A stretch of 64,000 bases of DNA from Uloborus plumipes (GCA_038373865.1 JAXGGA010002244.1:1-64000), one strand, 5' to 3'. Counted from the first letter of the stretch, positions 28,801-43,800 are shown. Numbers and translations are program-made. Notes: generated by a model not told the origin, from the letters alone.

Positions 28801-31800
28801 GGAGTATAGGTTCCGTTTTTGATACCATTCCTCAGTTCATTATTACGAGCTTAAACATTAAATTCAGGAACAATTCAGAAAGAAGACCTAATTTCCCAAA
28901 GAAGGAGGATAACATTATGATCTGACCAAGTCGATAAGTAACCTTAAACTTTTCTCTAAAACTACTCAGGTTACTCATATATATTTTTCCAGGTATGTAT
29001 TTAATATGTGGTTTTAATAGCTTTGTTTTATTATTATTTTTCCAATAAAATTCACTTTGCATGTTTTTGTAACTAATTTAGTATGAAGCCAGTACTTTAA
29101 TAATAATAATAGTAATTTATATTTTTTAATATAAAGTATTATCATTATTATTTTAATAACAGTTGGAAAACATTTTTGATGCTGATTTTTTTAAAAACAT
29201 ACAATGATTTGCATGTGTGAGCAAATCGAAGAAACCATTCAGGAAAATTTTAAGAACTTGGCCAGAAAATTTAAAGAAATCTATTTTACAGTTCCTGTAG
29301 CGACCCTGAATATTTAAACTCAAAGAATATGTAAATATTTAAGCTTCTTGGTAGCAAAATGGACGTGTAGTTAGCAAAAAAGAACAACTTTAATAATGAA
29401 TTAGTTTTACAATCAATTAGAAACGCTTTCTTTGTAGCATGGATAGTGTTAACTTAGATAATGAACTTTAAAAGATTAGTAGAGTTTAGATTTAGATGTT
29501 AAATAAACCTAAGACTATCTCCAGCCTTTTTTTTTTGCTACAATTTGTTTCAGCTGGTTAAAATTTCTTCTTTTTTCTTTGAGGAGGAGGAAGGTGTCAT
29601 TTCTGAAGTTCCTGAGATGTTGAGAGGTTTAGCAAGCAATTCTTCCCTGGGTAAAGTTTATTTTCTGTATTATCTCATGATATTGCGTGTACTACTTATT
29701 TGCTGAATTTAAATCAAATTTGAATATTGAGTCTACTTTACTGTTTCAACAACTTATAGAGGTCTTTCTTCTGTATATGCCTAGCTTTTTGCATTTCTTA
29801 TAGATGAATAATTCTACTCTTGATTTAACACAACAGTTGTATAAAATTAGATTGTTAGCATATTTGACTTGCATCCTTCCAACATCAATAAAATTTAAAA
29901 CTCATTGAATTCATATTTACAATGTGTGTTAAATCATTTGCTTTCATTCTTAGTGTAGAATAGAACCACATACTACAAGAAGATGATGTACAATTGCCTT
30001 ACGCTTTTAGTGTTTTCCCATTCATTTTTAGGAGAGCACTGCACCTTGCTCGCTACTTCTTTTTTTTTTTAATTTCTCAATGCACCCTTCTTCCCCCTTT
30101 GAAGTTTTAACTGAACTTCATCACAAAGACAAACCAAGCCTTGCTTTGAAATGTAACTTCATTGTTTCCTTTATCCACTAAATTTTATTGGATTTAAAAA
30201 CCTAAATTTCCTCAGTTTTTAGTATATTTTTAAACAGACGCTAAAACATTTTTATTATTAAGAAAAATACTACTGAAAAATACTTGTGTTTAGTGTGTTG
30301 TATGCACATTGTGTACAAAAAGTTTTTAAAAAAGACCTTTTTTGCTATACATACACCTCTGTCATTATTTTCAGTGTATTTATTTTCACAATTAGTGTTT
30401 CAAATAAAGGTTTTTTTTCTTCTTAGTTTTTTTCTTTAGTCTCCTGTTAAATTTCAGTTTTAGCAATTGCATCTGTGTTTTTTTTTTTTTTTTTTGGAAC
30501 AGTAATATTTTATAACAATAGCTTTGTAATGTGTATGTGTACTAAGGTATGGTGTGTTGTTGCATAAATATAAGTAATATGGACATCATTTTATTCAAAC
30601 TGATGTGTGTTTATAATAAGAATGAAAATAATTTACGCAATTAAAACAAATTTGGCGATTAAGTTTTAACTTTTCTTATATCAATATAAAAGTTTTAAAG
30701 CTAAAAACATACACACACTTATTAGGATACAAAATAGTTTGCAGTATAAATGTTGGTTATTTCTTTTAGGAAAACTTGTAGCAGACAAAAAATTGTTATG
30801 TGTAAAAGATTAATAGTCTGACTAAATTTGAAATTCATTGGTGTGTATGAGACTTGGAGGAAAGCTTGTACCTAGCAGTTTAGGGTATTTGTGTGTGGAG
30901 GGGGGGGGGGGTTAATGCTATATATTTCTTTTGTTACTTTAATTTTTCAAAAGGAAGAATTGGAAATTACAAAAGTGTGAAACTAAATCATGGATCAAGA
31001 TTAATTTTAGATTTTTTAAAATCGTTTATTGCTTTTAATTAATTAGTCATTAGTTTCCATTTTAAACTTGATTATTTACATGCACACCCTTTAACTGAAG
31101 TTGGACTAAACTCATCTTATACCAGTCAGTTTTAGCCGTTCATGTCTGTGATTAAATCCAGCTCTAGCCTAAATTCAAACTATCCTGATTTCAAAAAGTA
31201 ACAAATCTCTCTCTCTCTTTTTTTAATTTATGCCAAAAAAGTTTTTTAAAGTTGTCTTGAAATGTGCTTCATGTAGAATCTGACAACAATAGTAAAAATG
31301 AAACCTGAGAATGTAAACTTCTGTTTCATTACTTTCATTTTTACTAGCATTCTTGTTATTCATAACAAATCGATCATTGAGCAATTTATTCAAATAGAAG
31401 TATTGTTTAAGCTCTGAAAAATGTATGATGGCTATTATATTGTAGGTTATTTATTGTTTTTTGATTTTCAGAATCCGTAATTGAACAGATACCTGAGCAA
31501 ACTAAGTCATCTTTACCATCCTATAGTAAATCTCATCAAAGTTCTCCAAGTGCTACTTACTCTCCATCAAACATGGGGCAAAGTAGTTCAAACATGATCC
31601 AACCAAGCAGTTCTGTAGATACAAATTTTCAAGGCTTGAAGAAGCTTGAAGCAAGTAAAAGGTATTATTATTGCTTCTGCTAACTATGAAAGCTTTTTTT
31701 TTTTAATCGATTAAAATATTTTTCGTGAAATGGCCCTTTATCATTTACTTTTATCAGTAACAATACTTTGGAGTAATTTTCATTTTTTCCCATCCAATCA

Positions 31801-34800
31801 CCAGTGGTTACAATTATGTTTTTGATATTTTAAACCTTAAAATTTTCAGATTAAATTCTCCCTCTCTCTTAAGATTCCAGCCCCCCCCCCCCCCCCGGGC
31901 CGAACAGAAAAATGTGGCATATTTACAAGATAACTTCCAAGATGTTTAAATCTTATCCAAATTTATGATTTTATGATTTGACTTTTGACAATTTTTGGTG
32001 TTGTGAGTGAAGAAAGCTGCTGGAAGTAATAAACAAGAAAGGTTTCTTCAAACTGTACTTAAATATTTTATGTATATTTGCCAAGAAGAGTAAAAAAAAA
32101 ATTACATTTTTAAATACCAAGCACTATATGTGTATTAAAAAACATAACTATTAAAAAATTGCATTTTTGTGTATAAAAAATCAGGGTTTTGTTTCCAATT
32201 TTCCAGAAAAACAATTTCTCTTATGTTTTCCAAACAACATAAGAGAAAAAACTTATGTTTTCCCCCGCTGCCTCAAAATTTCCAGAAATTTTACTTTTCT
32301 AATTACGAACGATTTATTTAACACATAGTTATTGTATTCTAACAGGCATCTAACTAAAAGAGAACAACGTATTCTGCAGAGAAGAAAACATGTTGAAAGT
32401 CTACTTCAGTGGCATAAAAAGCTTGATAGTGAAGAAATGGCAGTTAGAGAACTTGAGCAAAAAGCACTGGAACTCGTTGACCACAGTAAAAAGAAGACAA
32501 AGTACTATGTCTCTTCCACATCAACAGAATTAAACAGTATGCCTGCTTTATGAGCTCTAAATAAATGCTATTTTTATATGACAGAAAGCATGCTTTGTCT
32601 AACCTGAAATTCTGCGTTATGATATTTATTGAATAAAATATTTAACTGTCAATGTGTAGAACTTTGAGTGCTTCTTAACTTTATTTCAAGCTGTATGATT
32701 TTAACCGTTGATTTTTTTTTTTTTTTTTTTTACTCAATTATCTTTTTTTTCTTCTTTATATTTTCCATGGGAAAAAGCAGAATTGATTAACATGTACTAA
32801 GTTTTTATGAAGTTGTAATCATATAATGTTATGAGAATGAAGGCTTTCAGTTGACCAAATTTCTAAAGGAAATGTCAAAGAAATATCAAATTTGATCAAG
32901 ATGAAATCAATAATCAGCTCAATCTTACTAAAGCACAGAATTTGCAAAAATGATGCATAGTCTTCAGAGTTATAAACTTATTCTTTGCAGGAAATTTTTT
33001 GAGCTTCAAATCCTAAATTGCAATCTTCTTTGTTTAAGCAAAGAATAAAAAAAGCATTGGACTGGATTTTTATTTTAACAATAATTGTTATTATTGGACA
33101 GTTTTATTTAGCAAACATTTGCAGTAACAAGGATGAGATTCTTCAAACATTTTTTTAACATTTAATTGTTTAAGAAATGAAGATGTTTCTCTCTTATAAG
33201 CTCAAAAGTTTGGCAAATTAGAGGATTTACCAATAGTGCACCCTAAGTGTTTGTAATTTTAGATGTCCTGCCAGTTTCTATTGGAAAATAATCCTTCGAG
33301 GAGCTATTGCTGTCTTTGTCGAATAAATTATCAGGCATTTATTGTAGTAAAATTATTTTGTCAGACTTATTAATCTGGTATAGTTATTTAGTTTTTATAT
33401 TTTATTTTGATGTATAATAATCTTTACATTTTTTTAACCTGTCAAAACTTTAATTTTATGCATTTTCGCTCTTTTTACATAGATTGCACTCTTATGTTTG
33501 TAATACATATAAAATCTGACTTGTGTTAATGGTTCCTCTTTAACTCATTTTAAGTTTTTCCTAACTGTAGTATAAGTTGGGGATTCTTGCTGTTTTACAA
33601 TTGAAGCAATTAGAATCAAAGTTTCAGAATTAAATGTTTTGAGATAACTAGTACAAATGGTAGAAAATATTCTTCTGTTTTAAGGCAGGAGGTGGTTTTA
33701 ATAAGTCTGGTATGTGTGCTGGTGTAAAGAAAAAAAAAACTTTTGAGAGAAAACCTACCTATGATCTGAATTTTTCACCCATTTTACTTTAAACTAAAAA
33801 AAGTTCATTTCATCCCTTTGTTTGAAATTTTTCAGAAATCCAAGAGACTCAAAATTCAACTTTTTGTCTCAAAGTGGCCGTTTTCTTTCAATCTTGAATA
33901 AATAGAGTAATAATAGAGATCAGCTTTCAAGCATACAAATTGATAAAATTTAACGCATTTAAACATGAGTATTTTCCAACAAAGATTACCATTAACAATG
34001 AATTATCAATCTAATTCTCACCTATTTCATTTTAGCATTTTATTTCAACCAAGTTAAACATAATGCAATACCGGTAATAAGCTACTTAGCGATAAATCTG
34101 ACATGGTTGAAATTATTTGCAATGTAAACAAAAGTGGACCAGTTGACAAAAGAAACAAGGCTGAAATAGATCTAGTGACCGTTGCTGTCTAGTTGCAAGT
34201 GCTGGGTCAAGTTTAGCCTTCCTGTAATTCATTAATGTGCAGAGCTCACATGTCCTTTTATCTTTCCATCTCTGTAAAATTGCTTAGCATTTAAAGTTCC
34301 CTAAAGATTTATTATTTTAATTTATTTTATGCTATAAGTCATTTTTCTGCATTTCGGTTTCAATTAGCTTTTGTTGCATCAGGCGCATGTTTTACAAATA
34401 TTTTCATTTGTCATTTGATTTAATCAATTTCTGTTTCTTTAAAATGAAATAATAAATTTCCTAAACCATATTTAATGCGTGTGACTTAATTTGGATGCTA
34501 TAATAAAACTGATTATTTATAGCATTTTTATAAAATTGTTTATTTCTTTCGTGGCAATGTAAGTCTGATGTTCTGATTAGTTGAGTGAACTACTTTTGAA
34601 ACCTTAGCAAGTGTTCCTTGTCATGCTAACTTCGCCTGTAGTGTTTGACATTCTATCAATTTATTCCTTGGTGATGCAGTTGTTTACCTTATTATGGGCT
34701 ATTGATCTTATCAATAGTAAAAATATTTTTTAACTACCCAAGTTTTGTGATTTTGTCAATTATCCCTTAAGTTTTGTGATTATGTCAATTATCCCTTTCG

Positions 34801-37800
34801 GAATGCTTACATGTGCTGGCCAATATCTCATTATAACAATGAAGAATATGAAGTTGACTGAATTATGCATGTGAAATAAATACAATAGATTGGTCCAGTT
34901 TTTTAATAACTTCAAAGACTTTTTGATTTCAGATGGGAAGAAAACAGAACCGGTTGGCCAAAGTACACCTCCACCAGAAGCTAAAGTCAGTTTCTCTAGT
35001 CAGAAAACTATTACTAGCGATGTAACTACATCCAGTAAAAACACAAGCAGTAGTCACAAGCTTAGCAACAAGGAAAGTTCATCTATACTGGAAGAAAACA
35101 ATTCAGGCTCTTCCTCGGGAAATGGCGTAGAAGAAGCACTTACTCCTGAAAAGGGAAGTTCTGGTGCAGAGTCATATATCACTACTGTAGCAAGGTATGT
35201 ATTTTGTTTTGAAAGTCGGTATTTCTTAAATTACTTTCTCTGTCATAATGTCTGTTGGTTCAGCTTTTTAATTGTTGCCAAAAATTAATAAAGATTATAA
35301 TGTTAATTTTATTAATGGGGTTAACCAACCTCAATTCAAAGCTGAATTTTAGCAAGCATAGGTTTGTAGAATTTAGGCATTTGAAACTTTTCAAGTTCAA
35401 TTTTTCGCACCTTTCTTTGATTCAAGTTTAGTCATCAGTTAAAAAGCCTTTTTTTTTTTTTCATATATACTTGTTCAAAAAAATTTAATTTGAGCACACA
35501 AATTTTCAATATTTATAGGAAATTAGCAGTAAATATAAAATTATTTTTTATGCGCAATCCCTGCATATCAAAACAAATGTAAATGCTGTTTTTTTCCCTT
35601 GGTTTTTAGTTAAGGTAAGTAAGTAACTAAAGAAAAAATATGTTTGAAAATTTCAAAAAGTTATACCTCTAATAAAATGCTAATTCACCCTCTTCTAATG
35701 AAATTTTGCCTTTTTTATTAATTCAATATTATGTTTTTACTTGGTTTGTTTTCTTAATATTTAAAGCGTGTAAAGGGATTAAATCCATCCTGCTCCCTAT
35801 CATGAAAATTATGAAATTCACAATATTATGCTGGATTTTTTTTTTTTTTTTTCAATTAATAATTTTGGCTCAGCATAAAACATCATAATGGTATGCATGT
35901 GTAATTCAAAAAAGTATGAGATTTAATAAATCTTCTGAAAGCTTGTATGAGTAAATATTGATCATACACTCGCAGTTCTCTGAAAGAAGATATTAAAAGT
36001 GGAAGTTCCGCAACATCAGTACACACTGTCGATGCTCCTACAGAAAACTCTCACGAAGAAGAAATAATAGGTGATGAAGTGTCATCGATCGTCATGTAAG
36101 TTGCGGCAAGAATATTTCAGGTTTTTTTTGCATGAGATATTATTTTGAGCGTTGCATGGCTACTGAAGTTTAACTGCATGTCTGCTCAAAATTTGGTTTT
36201 TATAGCTATTAGTTTATTAACAGTAGGCGGGCTGATATTCCTTTACTTCTAGAGCAGCCAGATATTTATTTTAATTTAAATGTCTAAAACTTATGTTACA
36301 GTGAGAATTTGAGATTTTCTTGAAACACTGCATGCATTTAAAACTCCTTGATGTTTTATTTTCAGTTCACCTTCCCTTAAAGACAGATCTTCCAATTCAG
36401 ATGTTTATTCCGAGTCTTTTGAATCAACCGCGAGCAGGAAAAGCATTCTGCTCAGCAGTCCTCTGTCCTTCAGGAATACAAGCCCTAAACAAAGCCTGAA
36501 GAAAGATTCAGGGTTAGGAATTAGGGCACCTCTTGTCCCTCGAAATATGAGGCGGCATGATTCCAGTGGCTCAGATGATTCTTATACAATATCTCATTCA
36601 GGTTTGTGCTTCTGTTTCATTCGAACATAGAACATCTTAATATTTGAAGATAAATCTGAATTTCAGCGTCAATTAAGTTATTTGAATAGTATGTTTTTTT
36701 AGTGTGACAATTCGAAAAGTATGATCAATAAAAAGATACAAATTTAGAGCTAAATATTCAGATATTGATTTCAGAGAACAGATGCATTTCTTAAAGAAGC
36801 ATTCAGTAATGATAACATTAATTATTGGTTTCTGATTTTCTTTTCTTTATAATATCTTCCCTTGTCACTTTGAAATTTAAAACGAAATTTTAAAAATATT
36901 TTGAAATTTTATATCGGTTCTGGATTGTGTGAAATCTTTTAATATCAGGTGCAGCCTGCAAGTAGAAAAAGATTGGGCTCCACTGTCATAAACTCACTAG
37001 ATTTTTTGCTATAATGCCTGCTTAGCGTGGCAGTCTACTACAAAATAGACCCACATGCAGTGTGTTACCATTACAAATTTTAGTATTATGTATTTTGTTT
37101 TTGCTCACTTTTTTAGTACAGTAAGTGAAGTCACTTACTGTTTTGCAAAAAAAAGCAATACTATCTTTAGGTACTAGTGTTTGGAGTATTTTGTTTGACT
37201 TGTTATTAAACCATGTATATTTTGTGCAGAAACGGCTTCTGATCAAAGCGACATCGAAGTCCGCATCCATGCATTGGCTGAAGAATTACGCAGACGTAAG
37301 GCTGAAGCTGAAAAATTGAAGCGTGAGCAGAAGAAAAAATATCGAGAGCAACTGAAAGAAAAAGAGCTGTCCCTGCAGAAGCAAATTGAAGTAAGTTTCT
37401 GATTGAGTTATGTATGTGAGTGCAGTTGGCAGTTGTCATTGTAGAAGCACTATGTTAAAAGTAAAAACTTTTGTAATTGTATGCAATCCCAGTAAAAGAA
37501 AGCGTACCTTATCATATTACATGTACTTATTAAACTGGTTGTAAACCTAAATAACCCATGCATTCACATGAAGTTACAATGGGATTTTGCCCTATACAAG
37601 CATGTATTCACTAGTGGTTACATGCTACACAAGATGTTAATGTTGAAAGTTTATGTAAAAATTTTATGTTGTTAAAATATTGTCTTTATATGATGTTCTT
37701 AGCAAAAATTATGTTTTTTTAATTAAAAAAGAAAGCTAGGTTATTTATTTTTCCTTCAAATCTATACTATGCCACTGTTAGATCTTCATTGCATTTTAAG

Positions 37801-40800
37801 TTTAAAGCCTTTTTTTCTGTTAAATGTTTTACAATGTTTGCATCAATCACTGTCAGCGTTACTTAACTGTCTAAAAGTTCTTTGAAAACTTTTTTTTCTT
37901 TTCATTTTCTTTGAGAAAGCTGAGCACATTGAACTGAAGTTATGTTTCTTAATAATAGAGGGTGTGGGTCGGGATTACAGGATTGGATCATTATAAATTC
38001 TTTATAGTAAACTGTGAGCAATTTAAGAAGCTACTATAAAACCTCATTTAATTAAGACTTAGGAATAACATTTTATGCTATTTACTTAGTTGCACTTTCT
38101 TCTTCTGTTTTTTTTTTTTTTTCTCTCTCTCTCATGCAAAATACATTACCATTCTTAGATTTCATTATTTTTATTCTCTTCATTTTTGTCGAAAATACCT
38201 TCATTATATTGTGAGACCTTTACCTTGCTTCTAAATCAGGATGCATTTTACATTATATTATTATTATAACTATGTAGTGTTGAGTTAAACAAAAAACGAA
38301 TCAAGCATTCAATTTATTACTTAGGCATATAACCAATACATTCAGCAAACAAAACATCAGATTGAATCTGCGGTATCCCTTCCTCAAACTTCTGACACTA
38401 CTGTTGTGAAACCTCAAATAAAATGGCCTCGACCAGAAAAAATACTTGAATCTAGGAGACTTAGAAAACAAACACCCTATGTGCATGATGCATTATCAGA
38501 AGTAAGTATATTTTAAAGAACTTTCTGTATTAAGTATTTTGTGATGTGTGCCTTTTTTATTTCAGTTTTCCCAGTTATAACCAGTCTGTCTAAATTTAGA
38601 AGATTTCACTTTTACAAGCTCAGGAGAAAAAAATCGAAAAGTGAAACAAACAATATAAGCCCTTTATATTATAAGGTGAATTGCAGGGTCTCTCCCTGTC
38701 CCAGGTTGTGTTAGAAAAGTTTCTTTAATATTTATTTAAATTTATTAATGTTTTCGCGCACTTTAAAACATTTTTAATAATGAACAAAAGACTCTTGTTT
38801 TTTAGATTCTTACCATATACTCGTGGTGATAAGGCCTTCGTAATTGCAGCAATATTTTTTAATGTGTAGTTCAAAAGGAATGAACTTGATATGTACTGAA
38901 AACATTTGTTCTGATCTAACTAGCATTTTTGTTTTAAAAAAGCATAGCTATGTCTTGTAGTATGTAAAATCAGAAGTTTAGCTTATTCTATCTACTTAAA
39001 ATTGAAGAACAATGTTTTATTATTATTATTGTTATTTATAAAAAAATATATATACTTCCTTACCCACAGTAGTGCAATTAAACACAGTTTTCAAGTATTT
39101 GTTTTAAAGACTTTATATATGTACAAAAATAGCAACCAATATTTTTTGTACATAGCCATTACAGAAAAATTAAAAAAAAAAATTCTCAGCTCATTATAAA
39201 ATATGCCAAATTTTGTAAAGAAAGTATAATATTTTTACTAGTTGCTTTTTTGTAAGAAATAACACAGAATTTGATATTTGATCCCTGATGAAATGCATTC
39301 ATAAGAATTATGTTGAGTTAGTTTTCAATATCAAAAAGTAATAATTGAAAGTACTGCTTCTTAGAAACAGAAGCTATTCTGTGATTTATTTTTCATTTTG
39401 TGTTCACTAAAGCTTAACTGAAATTTCATTTAGTAAAAACAAAATTCGTTCATAACTTTCAAACTTTCAAATATCAAATACTAATAATTTGTGGTAGAAT
39501 AACGTAATTACCAAAATTTGAATACTTTTTTTTTTGGTATTTTATTCTTTTTATCTATATACATAAAAGACTAGTTTTGTATACATATCCGGGGTAATCT
39601 TCCATACTGGACCGATTTTAACCATTTTTTCACCGTAGATAGCTACAGTAACAGGGAGCAGGATAAGCTATAATTTATTTCTAAAAAGCTTAGTTTAAAA
39701 AAGTTACTATGGAAAATAGTAAATTTCATGTAATTTCCCCATTAAATGATTAAATTTTCAGCCCATTGTTGCAAAAATTTGGTTGCCTCGCAACAACAAT
39801 ATTAATAGTAATCATGATGAAAATTTTGAACCAAGGCTTCTCTGAAATGGGCATGAAATTTATTGCTTTCTTAGGATTTTTAGATTCATCTGTGCCACTA
39901 ATTGCTAACGAGACTAAATAAAAAGATAATTGATTTTGGCAACAGTTAAAAAATAGTAAGTGATTTTTTATTTATTTTTTTGGAAAAGCACAGGGAGAAA
40001 ATAAATAACGCATTGCAGTTTGATTTCATGTTCTCCTTCACACCCAGTTAAACAACCGCATGGTCACATAAAAATACCTTTGAGAAATATGATTTTACTG
40101 GGCTTAGTTGATAGTCATATATTTATTTTCTTGGATTTGGCATGTTGCATTTAAATCCGTGCAACGCCGGGCACATCAGCTAGTATTCTAATGACTCATT
40201 AACAGAAATTTTAATTCCAAATGATATATTCATTTAAAAATGTATTAAATGTTGCTAAATGATATTTAGCAGTAAAGTTGACCCTTCAAAAAAAAAACCA
40301 AAAATATGTTTATATATACCGTCAGTTTTTCATTTTATCTACTTTAAAAATTTTATATATATTGATACTTTGTGACGTATTTAATGCTTGAATTGTCAAC
40401 ATTATTAATGGTATAATAAAAGTGTACATTGTGTATTGTGCTTTGTTAATGTGTACTGATTATTGTTGTATTTTCACAGAAAAAGTCTGCTGAAATGAAT
40501 GGGAGCAGCCCAGAATCAGGTAAATACCTCATTGTAACATTTGGCTCAGTAATATGTACTTTTCTGTGTTAACTGATTTTGAGCGAATTTCTACCAGAAA
40601 CAAATCAGCAAATGTGAAGTTTTAATCCAACATTAAAGAAGCACAAATATACAGGTGTACTGCATTTTTTCATGGTGGGGCTCTAATAATTAAGTGATAA
40701 AATATTTTTAAAAAAAAAGCTTTTGAATTAATTAAAAGGCAAAAGGGAAATGTTCTAATGATTCAAAAAGTCAAACATGAGAATGAATTGTCCTCGCCGA

Positions 40801-43800
40801 GATCTTTCTAACAAAAAAAGTTTGTTCAAATCGGACTGTTTAACTCAAAAGTAATTAGCGGGGGACCAGTTGTTTGAGCGGTTCAAAGTTGAACAAAAAA
40901 GTGCTCAAAACAAAATATTAAATGTGAGAATTATTTATCCTCGCCGAGATTATTAGAACAAAAAAAAAAAAAAAACGTTCAAATCGGACTGTTTACTCAA
41001 AAGTTGTTAACAGGGGACAGGTTGTTTGAACGGTTCAAAGTTGAACGAAAAATTGTTCAAATCTAAAAGTTAAATATGAGAATGAGGTCTCTTCGCTGAG
41101 ATCTTTCGAACAGAAAAAAGTTTGCTCAAATCGGACTGCTCACTCAAAAAATATTAGAAGAGGGGGGGGGGTAGAGACAGACAGACACATATATAATGCT
41201 GATAGCTATAATTATCAGTTGCGGAAGTTGAATTGACTTTAAAATGAAGACATGCTGCACGCGGTCACATACGTAGGGCTCTAGTGTCACACACGTAAGG
41301 CAAATTAAAAAATTTTTTGCTACTCTACGAAGTTTAGAAAAAAAAATTTGTGGAATACTTACTTAGTATACTTAGACACATGCACAAAAATCACCATTCA
41401 TTTATCTTTTAAAACTTCACAAGAAATTACAAAATAATATGAGGTATAACTTATTTTCAGATTTTCCGAGTCACACATGTAAGGCTGTATTTAAAATTTC
41501 ATAAAAAAATTCAAAATTGTCCTATGAAAAAAATAACGCCGCATTACAACTTTTGCATATCTTCTGTTACTCCAATAGCAACCACTAAGAAATATATAAA
41601 AAATATCGTCCTGGTTTTTATTGTTATTTGCAAAGAAATGGTGTCAAAAAGTCACACACGTAAGGCTGGAATGGCCCTCTACTGTCTTAAAAAAAACATC
41701 GTGAACGGCGTAGAATAAATGTAGAAAACTACGCTTTTTTTTATTTTTTTTTATTTATTCTAAAAAGTATAAAACATATTCATGATCAAAAAGGTGTGAT
41801 GTAGGGGAATGTGAGGCAAAGTGAAATGGGAAAATATTTTTATAGTTTGCAGCGGCACCTATCTAGCAATATTTTAACGTAGTTCCCAGAGATATAGTTG
41901 ATTCCTGTCAAAAAATAAGTAGCTCCAAAGATCAACGAAAAAATTATACAAACCATTTTCAAATGAATACAAGAAATACCTTTGTGCAATTGATGTGCGC
42001 TTCTTTAACGTTGGATTAAAACTTCACATTAATCGCACAAAGGTATTTCTTGTATTCAAATCAGCAAATGTTCAGATTTTGAAAATTTTGATTTGCATGA
42101 GATATTCTGAAATTTTATCTTTGAAAATAATTATTATGCCATTTAATAAAGGGAGAGGGTGTATTGTTTTTTGGCATGTAAAAAATTACTGTTCATTACG
42201 AAGCTGATTTGTGTCCATAATGACCTAATAAATAAACTTTTGCTCTCCAGCTTTGTACCTTTTAGCATGAAGCCTATGATTAGGATTTAGTACTGCATAG
42301 TTCCAAAGAAGTGATTAATAAATTATGGGGCTCTTTCCAAAACAAGGGAAGAAAAAAGATATTTTCATAATGAAGTGTCGCTGAAAAAGTATCACTTTTA
42401 AACAGGTAAAGCAGAAAATATACCCTACGTAATCTGTAAGAATCATTTTCAGAGGCTCTTTCAGGCTCGTTATTTTGTCTTTTTTTTTGGGGGGGGGGGA
42501 GTGGTGATGTAAAGTGTACATTCAATCAGGGACGTCATTTCAAGTTTTTCCAGGGGGGAGGGCAAAGGGTGAAAACACAATGCAATTTCATCGGAAAACA
42601 TCAAAAACACGCCCACTTCTATGTAAATACATTGATTTCTCAAAGCCAGGGGGGGCAATTGACCCCCCCTGCCCCCCTAAATGACGGGCCTGCATTCAAT
42701 GCAAATTTTTATCAGAAAACAACAAAACCACCCCCCACTTTCAAGTAAAACATTAATATTTCAAAGCTGAGGAGAGATTGTCATTTGATTCCCTAACCAG
42801 GCCTGACATTTAAGAGGGCTAGGGGGAGTCAATTGCACCCCCCCCTCGACTTTGGAAAATCAATTTATTTAAATGTAAGTGGCCTTGGTTTTTGCTGTTT
42901 TTTTAGTGTCATTTACATTGAGTAAACGCACTTTGTGTCCCCCCACCCCTGGAAAAGTTCGAAATGAAGCGCCTATCCCTAACTCCCCTAAATGACAGGC
43001 CTGTTCAAAACTATATTGCTGAAAACTACTTTTTTAAGTGAGAGGGGGGGGGGAGAGAATGAAAGCGTGTACATGTGTATGATTAAAGGTATTTAAAATT
43101 GAATAACTGATGTATAGAAACTTATTTTGGATATATTTTTTGGATATTGGCTAAAAGAAATGCTTTTTCTAAAGATAATTGATGCAACTGTAGACATTCA
43201 CTTTATTGAGAATTAGTTTTGAGTAATTCAGTTTACTGTACAACAGGAGAATAGAATGTCAAACTTTTATTCTCATGATTGATGAGACAATAATTTCACT
43301 CAATGTAATGTGTTCAAAAAATTAAAAACTTTAGTATTAGTCCAGAAAATATTTTTGCTTCATATATCTAAACTAATTACTAGGAACTACAAAAATTTTA
43401 ATTTTGACTTAATCTTTTCTAGCAAAAAGTATCACTGAAAGAAGCCCAGAAACAAGAACACGATCTGAAATTAAAACATCTGCATTATCTTTGTCAGTGC
43501 AAGAACTGTCTGCAATAAAAACAACAAGCAACAGCTTTGCAAATAACATAACTACAGAAATAAAAGAACTAGGCTCAGTAGGCGACCAAAGTAAAGATTC
43601 TGCTGGAGAGATTTCATCCATTGAAGTAGAAACATCAGAAATAATCAGTGATCACTCAAGCAGATCCCAAGCCCAGTCCAATGATTCAACTCATTTGTCG
43701 CTCGAAAAATCTGTGGAAGAAGTAGCTGATAAGTACGAGAAAAGCTCTAACAATATAACAGAATCGAAATCCGATACGTTTATTTCTGAGACTGCATCTC

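Larger units (their letters stand above)
42462..43003 (-). mobile_element. hAT-like MITE, family M, outer copy split by two insertions
   Basis: A diverged minus-strand copy reads through 42462-42526, 42693-42797 and 42984-43003 once the two inner copies and their duplications are removed (it contains ATGCAAATTTTTATCAGAAA and ends AAATGACAGGCCTG). Outer target duplication not found, so the outer limits are approximate. Confidence 0.6.
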
